A DNA stretch of 64,000 bases from Oryzisolibacter sp. LB2S (GTDB taxonomy: Bacteria > Pseudomonadota > Gammaproteobacteria > Burkholderiales > Burkholderiaceae_C). Both the position numbers and the translations under genes were made by a program. The stretch is from contig NZ_CP160388.1 of assembly GCF_040732315.1 (NCBI RefSeq), positions 248,001 to 312,000 of the forward strand, read 5' to 3'. Positions 16,256 through 25,267 of this stretch are shown one piece after another. The notes below the pieces were generated by a model that was given only the letters and a program-made list of their open reading frames with translations, had not been told where the DNA came from and made no database searches. Each line of letters starts with the position of its first letter. Position 1 is the first letter of the stretch.

Positions 16256-17888
16256 CCTCTGATTTTGTTGTGGCGTTCCCGGCAGACCACACGCTGTCCT
16301 GCGCGCCGCCCTGCACGCGCCGCGCCGTGGCGCGCGCCATCCAGGCCAGGGCCAGGGCGCCGGCCGTGGCCGTGAGGTCCACGCCCAGCGACGCGCCATC
16401 GGCCCAGGCGCCGCTGGCCGGCAGCAGCCAGCCCAGCAGGCTGGAAGCGGGCACGGCCAGGGTGCAGGCCGCGGCCAGCCACAGCAGGGGGGCGGCCGCG
16501 CGTGCCGCGCCGCGCCAGAAGGCGAAGACCAGGCTGGCGAAGAACACCGTGTAGTACACGCCCATGTGCCACGCCGCCATGTCGGAGACGCGGCCCGGCA
16601 GCCATTTGGCGGCGGCCAGCGTCAGCGAGATGCCGGCCATGCAGCCCACGCACACGCCCACCGTGGCGGCGGCCATGAGGGCCGTGTCGCGCCGCTGCAC
16701 GGGCAGGGCGCCGCCCTTGCGCTGGGCCTTGCGCCGCGACTCCACCCACAGCAGGTTGCCGCTGTAGAACAGCCAGGCGCCGGCCAGCCCGAGCAGAAAG
16801 TAAAGCCAGGGCACGACCGCGCCGCCGAAGGACGCCATGTGCAGCGCGAAGAAGCTGCTGATGACGAGGTTGGGCGTGTTCTGCGCCCCGGGCAGGAAGT
16901 CGGTGGACTGCACATCGCCCGTGTACGGGTCGATGGCGGCAAAGCCGCCGAGCGCGCGCGGCGCGATGCCCTGGGGGTTCTGGCCCCAGACGCGCACCAC
17001 GGGCCGCAGGCCCGTGACCTGCAGGTATTGCAGCCCCGTGGGCTCGAAGCCCGGCGCCGCGGCCCGGGCCGCCTGCACCAGGCGCGAGGGCGGCAGCATG
17101 CGCGCGGGGTCGCGCTCGGGCATGAAGCCGCGCATGAAGTCCGGCCCGCCCTGGGGGCGCGCGAGCCCCTGGCTCCACTGGCCCTGGTGGATCAGCCTGT
17201 CCTGCACGGCGTAGATCTGGTCGTGCCAGGCGAACACCACGGCCGAGAGCGCCATGACGATGTGAAACGGCAGGCTCACGATGCCCACGACGTTGTGCGC
17301 GTCCAGCCACATGCGCTTCTTGTTCCTGCCCACGCGCAGCGCGAAGAAGTCCTTGACCAGCGAGGGCAGCAGCACCACCACGCCCGACACCAGGGCCACG
17401 AGGTAGAGCACGCAGATCACGCCCATGATCCAGCGGTGCGGGTCGGAGTCCGTGGGCAGGCCGACGACGCGGTGCAGCACGTCGATGAACTCGACGAGCC
17501 GCGAGGGCGGGGCCTCGCGCACCTGCACGCCGCCGTCCGCGGCCAGCATGGCGCTGTAGTGGCGCGTGGCGCTGGCGTCATGGTCGTCGGCGCCGGCCGC
17601 GCGCACCTGCCAGTCCAGCCGCGGTATGGCCTGCCCGCCCTCGAGCCTCAGGGTGACGCCGCGCCTGACCGCCTCCGGCGTGGTCTTGAGCGTCTGCACG
17701 ATGAGCGGCTGCACATCGTCCAGGGGGATGGGCTGCACCAGTGCCGCGGGCGGCGTGGACCAGCGGCGCAGCGGCTCCTTGAACACCGTGAGCGCGCCCG
17801 CGTAGAACGCGATGAACAGCGCCATGCCGGCGAGGATGCCCGTCCAGGTGTGGACGGACTTGTAGATGCGGATGTAGTCGGCCCTCAT
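16227..17888 (-). CDS. PepSY-associated transmembrane protein (PiuB-like, iron uptake)
   Basis: A 553-residue inner-membrane protein of the PepSY_TM family. The first helix reads VHTWTGILAGMALFIAFYAG; then come PepSY-containing periplasmic loops with HRVVGLPTD, helices near 195-215 and 240-265 with LDAHNVVGIVSLPFHI, and four to five C-terminal helices. Members are found next to TonB receptors and are proposed to reduce ferric siderophores or support their transport. It is the last gene of a minus-strand operon starting with an esterase and a TonB receptor. GGGGCAAG precedes the chosen start. The C-terminus is encoded by a dispersed repeat. Confidence 0.87.
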   Translation of the reverse strand: MRADYIRIYKSVHTWTGILAGMALFIAFYAGALTVFKEPLRRWSTPPAALVQPIPLDDVQPLIVQTLKTTPEAVRRGVTLRLEGGQAIPRLDWQVRAAGADDHDASATRHYSAMLAADGGVQVREAPPSRLVEFIDVLHRVVGLPTDSDPHRWIMGVICVLYLVALVSGVVVLLPSLVKDFFALRVGRNKKRMWLDAHNVVGIVSLPFHIVMALSAVVFAWHDQIYAVQDRLIHQGQWSQGLARPQGGPDFMRGFMPERDPARMLPPSRLVQAARAAAPGFEPTGLQYLQVTGLRPVVRVWGQNPQGIAPRALGGFAAIDPYTGDVQSTDFLPGAQNTPNLVISSFFALHMASFGGAVVPWLYFLLGLAGAWLFYSGNLLWVESRRKAQRKGGALPVQRRDTALMAAATVGVCVGCMAGISLTLAAAKWLPGRVSDMAAWHMGVYYTVFFASLVFAFWRGAARAAAPLLWLAAACTLAVPASSLLGWLLPASGAWADGASLGVDLTATAGALALAWMARATARRVQGGAQDSVWSAGNATTKSEEKQAVALTQ

Positions 17889-17904
17889 GTCTTGCCCCCT
17901 GGGT

Positions 17905-18204
17905 CTACCGCAGCCACCACCACAGGCCCAGCGCCAGCGCATTGGCCGCGAGCAGCCAGGCCCAGGCGCGCAGGCCGCTCCTGAAGAAATACACCAGCGA
18001 CAGCACCAGCAGCCACACGGGCGGCACCAGCCACATGGCGAGCTGGCCGCTCACGGGCAGCGGCATGCCGTCGAGCCGCGCCATCAGCAGTCCCGAGGCG
18101 ATCAGGGCCAGCGACAGCCCCAGCAGCAGGCCGGCCAGGGTCTTGGACAGCCAGTCCGTGCGGATGGCGGGCTTGTCTGCCGTGGGCTTAGTGGCGGCGG
18201 GCAT
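17905..18204 (-). CDS. Small membrane protein, DUF3649-like (iron-uptake associated)
   Basis: A 99-residue protein with three hydrophobic segments (about 24-43, 56-76 and 80-97) ending with WWWLR. Position between a PepSY_TM protein and a DUF3325-like gene, size and topology fit the DUF3649 family of iron-uptake-associated membrane proteins; this is a resemblance from context. The start at 18204 is preferred over 18222 because CAGGAG lies about 9 bases upstream. It overlaps the 3' end of the DUF3325-like gene by 17 bases, indicating tight coupling. Confidence 0.7.
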   Translation of the reverse strand: MPAATKPTADKPAIRTDWLSKTLAGLLLGLSLALIASGLLMARLDGMPLPVSGQLAMWLVPPVWLLVLSLVYFFRSGLRAWAWLLAANALALGLWWWLR

Positions 18205-18457
18205 GGACGAAGGCTCCTGCATAGGGAAGAAGGGCCAGCACCAGCATCAGCGCCGTGCCGAGCACGAAGGCCGCCGTCAGCCGCTGCATGTTCTGCACCA
18301 GCGCCAGCCAGGACAGCACCAGCAGCACCAGGCTGGCCGCGCGCGCCCTCCAGCGCGGCCAGGGTGCGGCCCAGAGGCGCTGGTGGGGCGAGGCCGCGTA
18401 CAGGCACAGACAGGCCAGCGTGGCGGCGGCGAGGCCCAGAAGGGTGAACAGGGGCAT
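18188..18457 (-). CDS. Small membrane protein, DUF3325-like
   Basis: An 89-residue protein with a helix at about 3-20 (FTLLGLAAATLACLCLYAAS), a short basic loop containing HQRLW, a helix at 38-55 and another at 62-80. This matches the size and topology of DUF3325 proteins, which sit with DUF3649 and PepSY_TM genes downstream of siderophore receptors. A function has not been shown. It lies 97 bp downstream of the TonB receptor gene on the same strand. Confidence 0.7.
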   Translation of the reverse strand: MPLFTLLGLAAATLACLCLYAASPHQRLWAAPWPRWRARAASLVLLVLSWLALVQNMQRLTAAFVLGTALMLVLALLPYAGAFVHARRH

Positions 18458-18554
18458 GGGCGGTGTCCAGGCGGGGGCGGGTGATGTGAGTGGTGCGGGC
18501 CGTGGTGGATTCTCACTCCCTCTGCCGCGGCCGGCGAGGGAGCATAGAGCGGCA

Positions 18555-20720
18555 TCAGAACGACATGGTGGCCGACAGCTTGAAGGTGCGCGGCGCGCCG
18601 GGCATGATGAAACCGTCGGTGAACATGCCGATCCAGTACTTCTTGTCGGTCACGTTCTCCACGCTGGCGTTGAAGCGCACGGGCCTGGCGGCGATCTGCG
18701 TGGCGTAGCTGGCGTTCAGGTCCAGGCGGCGCCATGCGGGCACGCGGATGCGGTTGCCCGAGTCGGCCCATTGCGTGCCGGTGTAGATCACGCGCCCGCC
18801 GACCTTCAGGCCCTGCACGGGCGTCTGCCAGTCGAGGCCGATGCGCGCGCGCCATTCGGGCACGCCAAAGGTGTCACGGCCGGTGTTGCGCTGCTCGGAC
18901 TGGATGTGGGTGATGCCGCCGAGCAGCGACAGGTCGCGGGTCAGCATGCCGAACATGCTCCACTCCAGGCCCTTGAGGCGCTGCTCGCCGCCTTCCACGA
19001 GGGCCGCGGGGGCCGTGCCGGTGTAGGACGGGCGCTTGATCTGGAAGGCGCTGACGGTGTGCGTGAGCGCGCCGCTTTGCAGCTTTGCGCCGAGCTCCAT
19101 CTGCTTGGTGCGCTTCGGGGGCAGGGATTCCCCCGCGTTGGCATAGCCCACGCCGACGACCTGGCCGGGCTCCAGCCCTTCGGTGTAGTTGCCGAACAGC
19201 GAGACGCTCTCGCCCCAGGGGCGCACCACGGCGGCCACCATCGGCGAGAAGCGGCTTTCGCTGTAGTTCGATGCCTTGCCGCTCACCAGCGGGGTCTTCA
19301 CGGTCTGGTGGCGCCCGCCCACCGTGAGCAGCACCCTGTCGCCCGCCAGGGCCATGGTGTCGGCAATGGCGAAGGAGCGGAACTCGTTCTCCACGGTGTA
19401 GCCCTTCCAGGTCGGCGCAGCCGGCAGCGGCGGGTTGACCGGGTTGTACATATTGGTGGTGTAGCAGTAGTTGCAGGCGGTGTTCACCGTCCCTTCCTTG
19501 TGCTTGAGGATGTTGGCCGACAGCTGCAGGCGGTGCTGCACGTTGCCCGTGGCGAACTTGCCGATCACGCCGGCCTCGGCCGTGCGGCGCTCGGACTGGG
19601 TGTGCACGTTGTAGATGGCGCCGCGAGTCGTGCCGTCCGCGCCGGTCACGAAGGAGCGGGTGCCGAACAGCAGGCCCTGGCCCTCGGCCTCGGAGCCGCC
19701 GAACGCGAGGTAGCCCTGCCAGTCCTGCGTGAAGTCGAACTCCGCGCGCGCCAGCACGCCGCTGTTGTCGTACTTGCCATGGGTGCCGCGGAACATGTTG
19801 GTGTCGCCCTCGGGCGGGGCCAGCAGGTAGCCCACGCCGGGGATGGCAGCGTTGCCGAGGAAGTTGAACATGCCCGGGCTGCCGTTGTCGATCTTGTTGA
19901 CGCTGTTGTACAGATCGAGCGAGAAGCGCGCGCGGTCGCCCACATAGTCCAGCCCCAGCGCGGCCACGCGGCGCTGCTGGCTCTCGTCCTTGGCGCCCAT
20001 CTCGCCGTCGCCATAGACGCCGTTGAAGCGCAGCCCCAGGCGCTTTTCCTCGCCGAAGCGCTTGCCCAGGTCCACATGGGCCTGGTAGTAGGAATGCGTG
20101 CCGTAGGTCAGCGTCAGATCGGCAATCGGCTGGGACAGCGCGCGCTTGGTCACCATGTTCACCGTGCCCGCCACGCTGGAGGCCGGCGGCATGCCCGACA
20201 GCAGCACATTGGGGCCGCGCAGCACCTCGACGCGCTCGAACATCTCTATGGGCACCGAGTTGGCCGGGGCAATGCCGTACAGACCATTGGTGGCGATGTC
20301 CATGGCCGTCATGTCCAGGCCGCGCAGGTTGAAGTTCTGCAGCAGATGGTTCTTGTTGGTCGTGAAGACCACGGCGGAGTCGTTCTCCAGCACGTCCTGC
20401 AGCGTCAGGGCCGACCAGTCCTCGGCCAGTTCGCGCGTGTAGGCGTTCACGTGCACCGGGGCATCGACGATGGCCGTGGCGCCCAGAATGCCCAGGCGCG
20501 CGCCCGATGCGGCCTTGTTGCCGGGGGCGCGCACGGGCAGGTCCTCGCGCTCGTACTTGCTGCGCACGGTGACTTGGGGCAGGGCCGCGGCCTCGCCACC
20601 GGTGGCCGTCACGGCCGGGGCTGCGGTCTGCGCCAGGGCGGCAGGGCCTGCGCCCAGGGCCAGCAGGGCCAGTGCGATGGCATGAAGCCGTGGTGTGCCG
20701 GTGCGGGAGGAAGGATGCAT
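18555..20720 (-). CDS. TonB-dependent siderophore receptor
   Basis: A 721-residue outer-membrane receptor. The signal peptide (LHAIALALLALGAGPAALAQ) is followed by a plug domain with LQDVLENDSAVVFTTNKN, NFNLRGLDMT and ERVEVLRGPNVLLSGM, then a 22-strand barrel ending in an aromatic residue (KLSATMSF), the usual BAM signal. It imports a ferric siderophore with TonB energy. The start at 20720 has AAGGA upstream; an upstream in-frame stretch reaching 21494 lies in the esterase gene. It is the second gene of a Fur-box-controlled operon with an esterase, two small membrane proteins and a PepSY protein. Siderophore identity is unknown. Confidence 0.93.
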   Translation of the reverse strand: MHPSSRTGTPRLHAIALALLALGAGPAALAQTAAPAVTATGGEAAALPQVTVRSKYEREDLPVRAPGNKAASGARLGILGATAIVDAPVHVNAYTRELAEDWSALTLQDVLENDSAVVFTTNKNHLLQNFNLRGLDMTAMDIATNGLYGIAPANSVPIEMFERVEVLRGPNVLLSGMPPASSVAGTVNMVTKRALSQPIADLTLTYGTHSYYQAHVDLGKRFGEEKRLGLRFNGVYGDGEMGAKDESQQRRVAALGLDYVGDRARFSLDLYNSVNKIDNGSPGMFNFLGNAAIPGVGYLLAPPEGDTNMFRGTHGKYDNSGVLARAEFDFTQDWQGYLAFGGSEAEGQGLLFGTRSFVTGADGTTRGAIYNVHTQSERRTAEAGVIGKFATGNVQHRLQLSANILKHKEGTVNTACNYCYTTNMYNPVNPPLPAAPTWKGYTVENEFRSFAIADTMALAGDRVLLTVGGRHQTVKTPLVSGKASNYSESRFSPMVAAVVRPWGESVSLFGNYTEGLEPGQVVGVGYANAGESLPPKRTKQMELGAKLQSGALTHTVSAFQIKRPSYTGTAPAALVEGGEQRLKGLEWSMFGMLTRDLSLLGGITHIQSEQRNTGRDTFGVPEWRARIGLDWQTPVQGLKVGGRVIYTGTQWADSGNRIRVPAWRRLDLNASYATQIAARPVRFNASVENVTDKKYWIGMFTDGFIMPGAPRTFKLSATMSF

Positions 20721-20769
20721 GGAATCGTCCTTGGGTGATGTGGTGAAAGAGAACGGATGGGCTGCGGCC

Positions 20770-21819
20770 TCATGCGCGCCCTTGCAGTGCCAGCTCCAGC
20801 GCGAGCTGCGCGGCGGGCAGCATGCTCGCGCCATGGTCGGCGCCGGGGATGCGGACATGACGCAGGTCCAGGCCCGGCACGCCGCGCAGGCCGGCGAGCA
20901 GCGCATGCAGGCGTTCGCCACCGCGGCGCTCGCGCACCAGGGCGGCGCGGGCCGGGTCGGCCGGTGGCAGGGCCTCGCGCTCGCCCTCGGTGATGAGCAG
21001 GCGCAGCGGCGCGGCGTCGCCGCGTCGGCCGGCCACGAAACGTGCCTGGGTCTGCAGGATGGCACCGTCGCGCCACCAGACGGAGGGGCTGGCCGCCACG
21101 TAGTTCTGAAAGCCACCGGGCCGCGTGAACAGCGCATGCAGCACGCACAGGCCGCCATAGGAATGACCCAGCAGCGTCTGGCGTGCCCTGTCCACGGGCG
21201 CGCTGCGCTCGACCAGCGGGCGCACCACGGTGTCGACGAAGTCGAGGAAGGCATCGGCCCCACCCTCGCGGCGCCCGCGTGTGTCGTGGGTGGGCCCGGG
21301 GGACATCCCGGGAATGGGCGGCGTGTAGTCCAGGCTGCGCGCATCGAGGTCCAGCACCCGATCGCCCGCTGGGTCGGCCGCATAGCCCAGGCCCACGACC
21401 AGCGCGCCCTCGGCGGGCACATTCGGCCCGCGCGCGAAGCGGTTGCGCATGAGCTGGGCCGTGGGCGCAAACAGCAGGTCGCCGTCGAGCACATAGAGCA
21501 CGGGCCAGCCCCCGGCCGGAGGCGCGGCGGGCGGCACGGCCAGCATGATGCGGTGCAGGTGGCTGCCGGCCTGCAGCTCGATCTGCCGCGTGCCGGGCAG
21601 CGCCACCGGGGGCGCGCCGTCGAGCGTGGGCGCGGTAGCGGGCGAGGGCGAGGGCGAGAGCCGCAGCGCGCAGCCGGGCACGGCCAGTGCCGCGCCGAAT
21701 GTGAGCAGGGCGCGGCGCCGCGCCGAGCCGGCCATGGCCTCGGGGGCCATCACCCGGCGGGTGTCTGCCGCGGCCGTGAGCTGCGGGGGTATTGCGTGCG
21801 GAGAACGGGGCGAGGGCAT
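20770..21819 (-). CDS. Exported alpha/beta-hydrolase, siderophore-esterase-like
   Basis: A 349-residue alpha/beta-hydrolase of the esterase D/IroE-like group that hydrolyses enterobactin-type esters. The nucleophile elbow is LLGHSYGGL, and PGADHGAS near the C-terminus offers the catalytic histidine. The N-terminal region has ARRRALLTFGAALAVPGC, a twin-arginine-like signal ending in a lipobox cysteine, so it is probably a lipoprotein. Internal ATG codons at 21750 and 21735 are alternative starts. It lies 49 bp upstream of the siderophore receptor on the same strand, with a Fur box about 65 bp upstream. A role in releasing iron from the imported siderophore is inference. Confidence 0.82.
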   Translation of the reverse strand: MPSPRSPHAIPPQLTAAADTRRVMAPEAMAGSARRRALLTFGAALAVPGCALRLSPSPSPATAPTLDGAPPVALPGTRQIELQAGSHLHRIMLAVPPAAPPAGGWPVLYVLDGDLLFAPTAQLMRNRFARGPNVPAEGALVVGLGYAADPAGDRVLDLDARSLDYTPPIPGMSPGPTHDTRGRREGGADAFLDFVDTVVRPLVERSAPVDRARQTLLGHSYGGLCVLHALFTRPGGFQNYVAASPSVWWRDGAILQTQARFVAGRRGDAAPLRLLITEGEREALPPADPARAALVRERRGGERLHALLAGLRGVPGLDLRHVRIPGADHGASMLPAAQLALELALQGRA

Positions 21820-21883
21820 GGCGGCCAGACAAAAAGGCGCGGCCCTTGCGGCCGACGCATCACGGCGCTTGAGCGGCGATGTT

Positions 21884-21902
21884 GAGAATGATTGTCATTT
21901 CT
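21884..21902. promoter_or_regulatory. Fur box, divergent iron-regulated promoter
   Basis: GAGAATGATTGTCATTTCT matches about 13 of 19 positions of the classical Fur box (GATAATGATAATCATTATC). It lies between the esterase-receptor operon and the AraC gene, so iron-bound Fur probably represses both. Overlapping TATAATGAC just to the right may extend the site. Confidence 0.75.
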
Positions 21903-22019
21903 TATAATGACCGTGAAGCATCCCACATCCCCGTGCGGCCTTTGTTTGCGCGCCCAAGAAAGATGTTTGTCGCGCGTTGCGGGCGCCGGGTTTCCGCGGG
22001 TTCCTCACCAGTTTTTTCC

Positions 22020-22973
22020 ATGCAAGACGCTCACTTTTCAGCAAGGCCCTTGGTGGGCCTGCCCAGACGGTGCGAGGTCGCGCCGGGCTGCCCGCCGGCC
22101 GAGCCCGCGCTGCGCGCGCACATGGAGCGCACGCGCCTGTTGCGCCCGGGCCTGCTGCTGCACTGGGAGGATGCGCGGGAGGCGCGCGATCTGATCGCGC
22201 AGACCGAGATCGGCGCGGGCCTGCGCATCGTGGTGCTGCTCGAGGGAGCGGTCGATGTCTCCTACGGGGCGCAGCGCGTGGCGCTCGCCAGCACGCAGGG
22301 ACGCGCGAGCGCCGCGCTCGTGGCCTTGACCGAGCGCGACCGGCTCACGCGCAGGGCGCGCCAGGGCGTGTATTCGCGCCGCGTCAACGTCAGCCTGGGG
22401 TGGGAGTGGCTTGCCCAGTGCGGCGCCGCGCCCGACATGCTGGACGACCTCATGCTCCGCCACCTGACCGCCAGGCGCTGGCAGGTGAGCGCGCGCGCCG
22501 CGGCGCTGGCCGAGCAGATCGTGCATCCGCCACCGCTTGCGCCGCTGCTGCAGCACATGTACCTGGAGAGCCGCGCACTCGATCTGGTGGGCGAGGCCCT
22601 GGGCGCGCTCTGCCCGCAGCCGCCGGCCGAGGCGGCGCAGCGCCTGCGTCCGCGCGAGCACCAGCGCCTGCGCGAGCTCCACGCATTCCTGGCCTCGGGC
22701 CGGGCCGATGACATGTCGCTCGACGAGATCGCGCGCCAGGCGGGCGTCAATCCCACCACCCTGCAGCGCCAGTTTCGCGCCGTCTATGGCACGACGGTGT
22801 TCGACTACCTGCGCGACGCGCGCCTGCAGCGCGCGCGCCAGGCGCTCGAGCGCGACGGCGTCACCGTAGGCCAGGCCGCGCAGCTGGCCGGCTACACCAG
22901 CGCCGCCAACTTCGCCACCGCCTACAAGCGGCGCTTCGGCACCCCGCCCAAGCTGGCGCGCGCGCGGGTGTAG
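22020..22973 (+). CDS. AraC-family regulator of siderophore uptake (PchR-like)
   Basis: A regulator of about 317 residues. The N-terminal 200 residues include VVLLEGAVDVSYG and a VYSRRVNVSLGWEWL segment found in PchR-like proteins that sense ferric siderophores inside the cell. The C-terminal domain has two helix-turn-helix motifs (SLDEIARQAGVNPTTLQRQF and TVGQAAQLAGYTSAANFATA). ATG 21963 is an alternative start adding 19 residues. It is divergent from the esterase-receptor operon across a Fur box and upstream of a second TonB receptor, so it likely activates one or both when the siderophore is present. Confidence 0.85.
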   Translation: MQDAHFSARPLVGLPRRCEVAPGCPPAEPALRAHMERTRLLRPGLLLHWEDAREARDLIAQTEIGAGLRIVVLLEGAVDVSYGAQRVALASTQGRASAALVALTERDRLTRRARQGVYSRRVNVSLGWEWLAQCGAAPDMLDDLMLRHLTARRWQVSARAAALAEQIVHPPPLAPLLQHMYLESRALDLVGEALGALCPQPPAEAAQRLRPREHQRLRELHAFLASGRADDMSLDEIARQAGVNPTTLQRQFRAVYGTTVFDYLRDARLQRARQALERDGVTVGQAAQLAGYTSAANFATAYKRRFGTPPKLARARV

Positions 22974-23128
22974 TGCAAAAAAGAGAGCGCGTGCCGCCCA
23001 TCCATGCTTGGTTTGATGATTGAAATGGCGCAATGACGCCATCTGGCGGACGACGGCAGCTATCTTTTTGAAGAGTGCGGCGCGCAAACATCTTTCTTGA
23101 TCCCGCACAGGTCGCGCTCGACAAGAAG

Positions 23129-23147
23129 TGGAATGATTCTCATTTTT
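23129..23147 (+). promoter_or_regulatory. Fur box upstream of second TonB receptor
   Basis: TGGAATGATTCTCATTTTT keeps the AATGAT..TCATT core of the Fur consensus and lies about 15 bp before the receptor start codon. Confidence 0.65.
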
Positions 23148-23161
23148 TATCCTGTCACGCC

Positions 23162-25147
23162 ATGAAACCGTTCCCACCCAATACCCTGTGCGCCGCGCTG
23201 GCGCTGGTTCTGAGCGCGCCGCTGTGGGCGCAGGAGAACCGCCTTCAGCAGGTCACCGTCATCGAAAACGGTGAGGAGCAGGTGGAGGCCACGGGCGGCG
23301 CCGTGGTCACGCGCGAAGACCTGGAGCGCCTGCAGCCGCGCGACACGGCAGGCATCTTCCAGCGCGAATCGGGCGTGTCGGTCAGCGGCGGCTCACAGGT
23401 GGCGCAGCGCGTGTACGTGCAGGGCTTCGAGCAGTCCATGCTGGCCGTGACCATCGACGGCGCGCGCCAGCCCGGCACCACCTGGCACCATGCGGGCAAC
23501 ATCCTGGTGGACCCGAGCTTCCTCAAGCGTGTCGAGGTAGAGGCCGGCGCCGCCGCTGCCGACGCGGGCTTTGCCGCCGCCGTGGGCGCGGTGCGCTACG
23601 AGACCGTGAACGCGCTCGACCTGCTGCAGCCCGGCCAGACCCTGGGCGGCCGCGTGCGCCTGGGCTACGGCAGCAACGGCACGGGCTTCACGACCAACCT
23701 CTCGGCCTATGGCAAGAGCGGCCAGGTCGACTGGCTGGTGATGGGCGCGCGCCAGAACGGCAGCGACTACGAGGACGGCAATGGAGCGACCGTGCTCGGC
23801 ACGGCGCCGAAGCTGACCTCGGGCCTGGCCAAGCTGGGCCTGCAGCAGCCCCAGGGACACCGCTACGAGCTGACGCTGGAGCAGAACCGCGACGACACGC
23901 TGCGCACCACGCGCATGAACATGGACAGCGCAGGCGGCCGCGTCAACACGCCGTATCCGCTCAAGCTCGTGCGCAGCACCGCCACGCTGCGCTACACCAC
24001 CACGCAGCCCACGGCCGTATACGACCCCGAGGTCGTGCTCTGGCACAACCGCAGCGACATGGAGCGCCCCAACGCCTTCCCCAATGCCAACAGCACCGAC
24101 TTCAACGTCTGGGACAAGTCCTGGGGCATGAAGGCGCAGAACAGCTTCCGGATCGATTCGGGCAAGGTCACCGTGGGTGTGGATGCGAGCCACACCGGCG
24201 TCGATGTCGAGCGCTATGACGACGGCGTGAACGCGCCCAAGGGCCATATCCGCGAGCACGACAGCCAGCAGGGCCTGTACGGCCAGGCGCGCCTGCGCTT
24301 TGGCGCCCTCGGCCTGTCCGCCGGCGCGCGCTACGACCGCCACGCCATGAGCCTGCAGGACGGCGCCAAGGTCAGCGACGGCGGCCTGAGCGGCAACGCC
24401 ACGCTGACCTACCTGCTGGGCGACCATGCCGAGGCTTATGTGGCCGCGTCGCGCACCTTCCTGGGCTATCAGTGGTCGCAGACCGGCTATTACCACGCGC
24501 GCAACTACGCCACGGCCGCCGGCTACGAGACCTCCACCGCGCACAACCGCAAGCTGGGTGTGAACTTCTTCGGCGAGCGCTGGAAGGCCGGCATCGGCTA
24601 CTTCGACACGCGCCTGCTCGCCCCCACGGTGCTCGCGGTGGGCGCGGCCAACCAGGGCCTGCGCACCAATGGTCCGCGCCTGCGCAGCCACGGCTGGATG
24701 CTGCATGCGCTGCAGCAGTTCGACCGCACCACCGTGGGCATGAACGCCACGCTGGTCAAGGTGAGCAAGGGCGTGCCCGACATCCTGGAGCCGGACGGCG
24801 GCGATCTCATGCCCGTGGGCGACACCGCCACGTTCTACGTCGAACACCAGATTCCGTCCTGGAACACCCGTCTGGGCGCCAACCTGCGCTACGCCGGCAA
24901 GCAAAGCTATTCCAGCGCAGTGACCAGCGCCGGCTATGTGGAGCAGCCGAGCTACACCGTGGTCGGCCTGTCGGCCGACTGGAACCCCGCGGGGCGCAAG
25001 GATCTGACCGTGCGTCTGGCCGTGGACAACCTGTTCGATCGCCAGTACTACTACCGCGGCAGCTACCCGCAGAACCTGGGCCGCAGGGTCGTGCCCATCC
25101 CGGCCGCGGGCCGCAGCCTGCAGGTGGGCGTGACCTGGACGTTCTGA
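23162..25147 (+). CDS. TonB-dependent outer-membrane receptor
   Basis: A 661-residue receptor: signal peptide (AALALVLSAPLWAQ), a TonB-box-like QQVTVIENG, a plug with TREDLERLQPRDTAGIFQ, QRVYVQGFEQ and FLKRVEVEAG, and a beta-barrel ending with LQVGVTWTF. The HHAGNILVDPS segment and the lack of the classic ERVEVLRGP form resemble haem/catechol receptor branches more than ferrichrome receptors; the ligand is not decided. The start at 23162 gives the full signal peptide. A Fur box lies just upstream and the PchR-like gene precedes it in the same orientation. A terminator follows. Confidence 0.9.
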   Translation: MKPFPPNTLCAALALVLSAPLWAQENRLQQVTVIENGEEQVEATGGAVVTREDLERLQPRDTAGIFQRESGVSVSGGSQVAQRVYVQGFEQSMLAVTIDGARQPGTTWHHAGNILVDPSFLKRVEVEAGAAAADAGFAAAVGAVRYETVNALDLLQPGQTLGGRVRLGYGSNGTGFTTNLSAYGKSGQVDWLVMGARQNGSDYEDGNGATVLGTAPKLTSGLAKLGLQQPQGHRYELTLEQNRDDTLRTTRMNMDSAGGRVNTPYPLKLVRSTATLRYTTTQPTAVYDPEVVLWHNRSDMERPNAFPNANSTDFNVWDKSWGMKAQNSFRIDSGKVTVGVDASHTGVDVERYDDGVNAPKGHIREHDSQQGLYGQARLRFGALGLSAGARYDRHAMSLQDGAKVSDGGLSGNATLTYLLGDHAEAYVAASRTFLGYQWSQTGYYHARNYATAAGYETSTAHNRKLGVNFFGERWKAGIGYFDTRLLAPTVLAVGAANQGLRTNGPRLRSHGWMLHALQQFDRTTVGMNATLVKVSKGVPDILEPDGGDLMPVGDTATFYVEHQIPSWNTRLGANLRYAGKQSYSSAVTSAGYVEQPSYTVVGLSADWNPAGRKDLTVRLAVDNLFDRQYYYRGSYPQNLGRRVVPIPAAGRSLQVGVTWTF

Positions 25148-25177
25148 GCCACCGCCGACCATCGCTTCCAAGGTATT

Positions 25178-25203
25178 GGCCTGCCCTGTGCCGGCCTTTT
25201 TTT
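25178..25203 (+). terminator. Rho-independent terminator after TonB receptor
   Basis: GGCCTGC (25178-25184) pairs with GCCGGCC (25190-25196) with one mismatch around a 5-base loop, followed by seven T. It lies 30 bases after the receptor stop. Confidence 0.65.
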
Positions 25204-25267
25204 CGGCCGGCCGGCATGACGCAGCGCGGCCCGTGGCGCATGGCAGCGCCGCGGCCGGGCCGGTGGA

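Noticed and set aside
20721-21494. N-terminal extension of the siderophore receptor
   Set aside because: It overlaps the esterase gene; the receptor has a Shine-Dalgarno and signal peptide at 20720.
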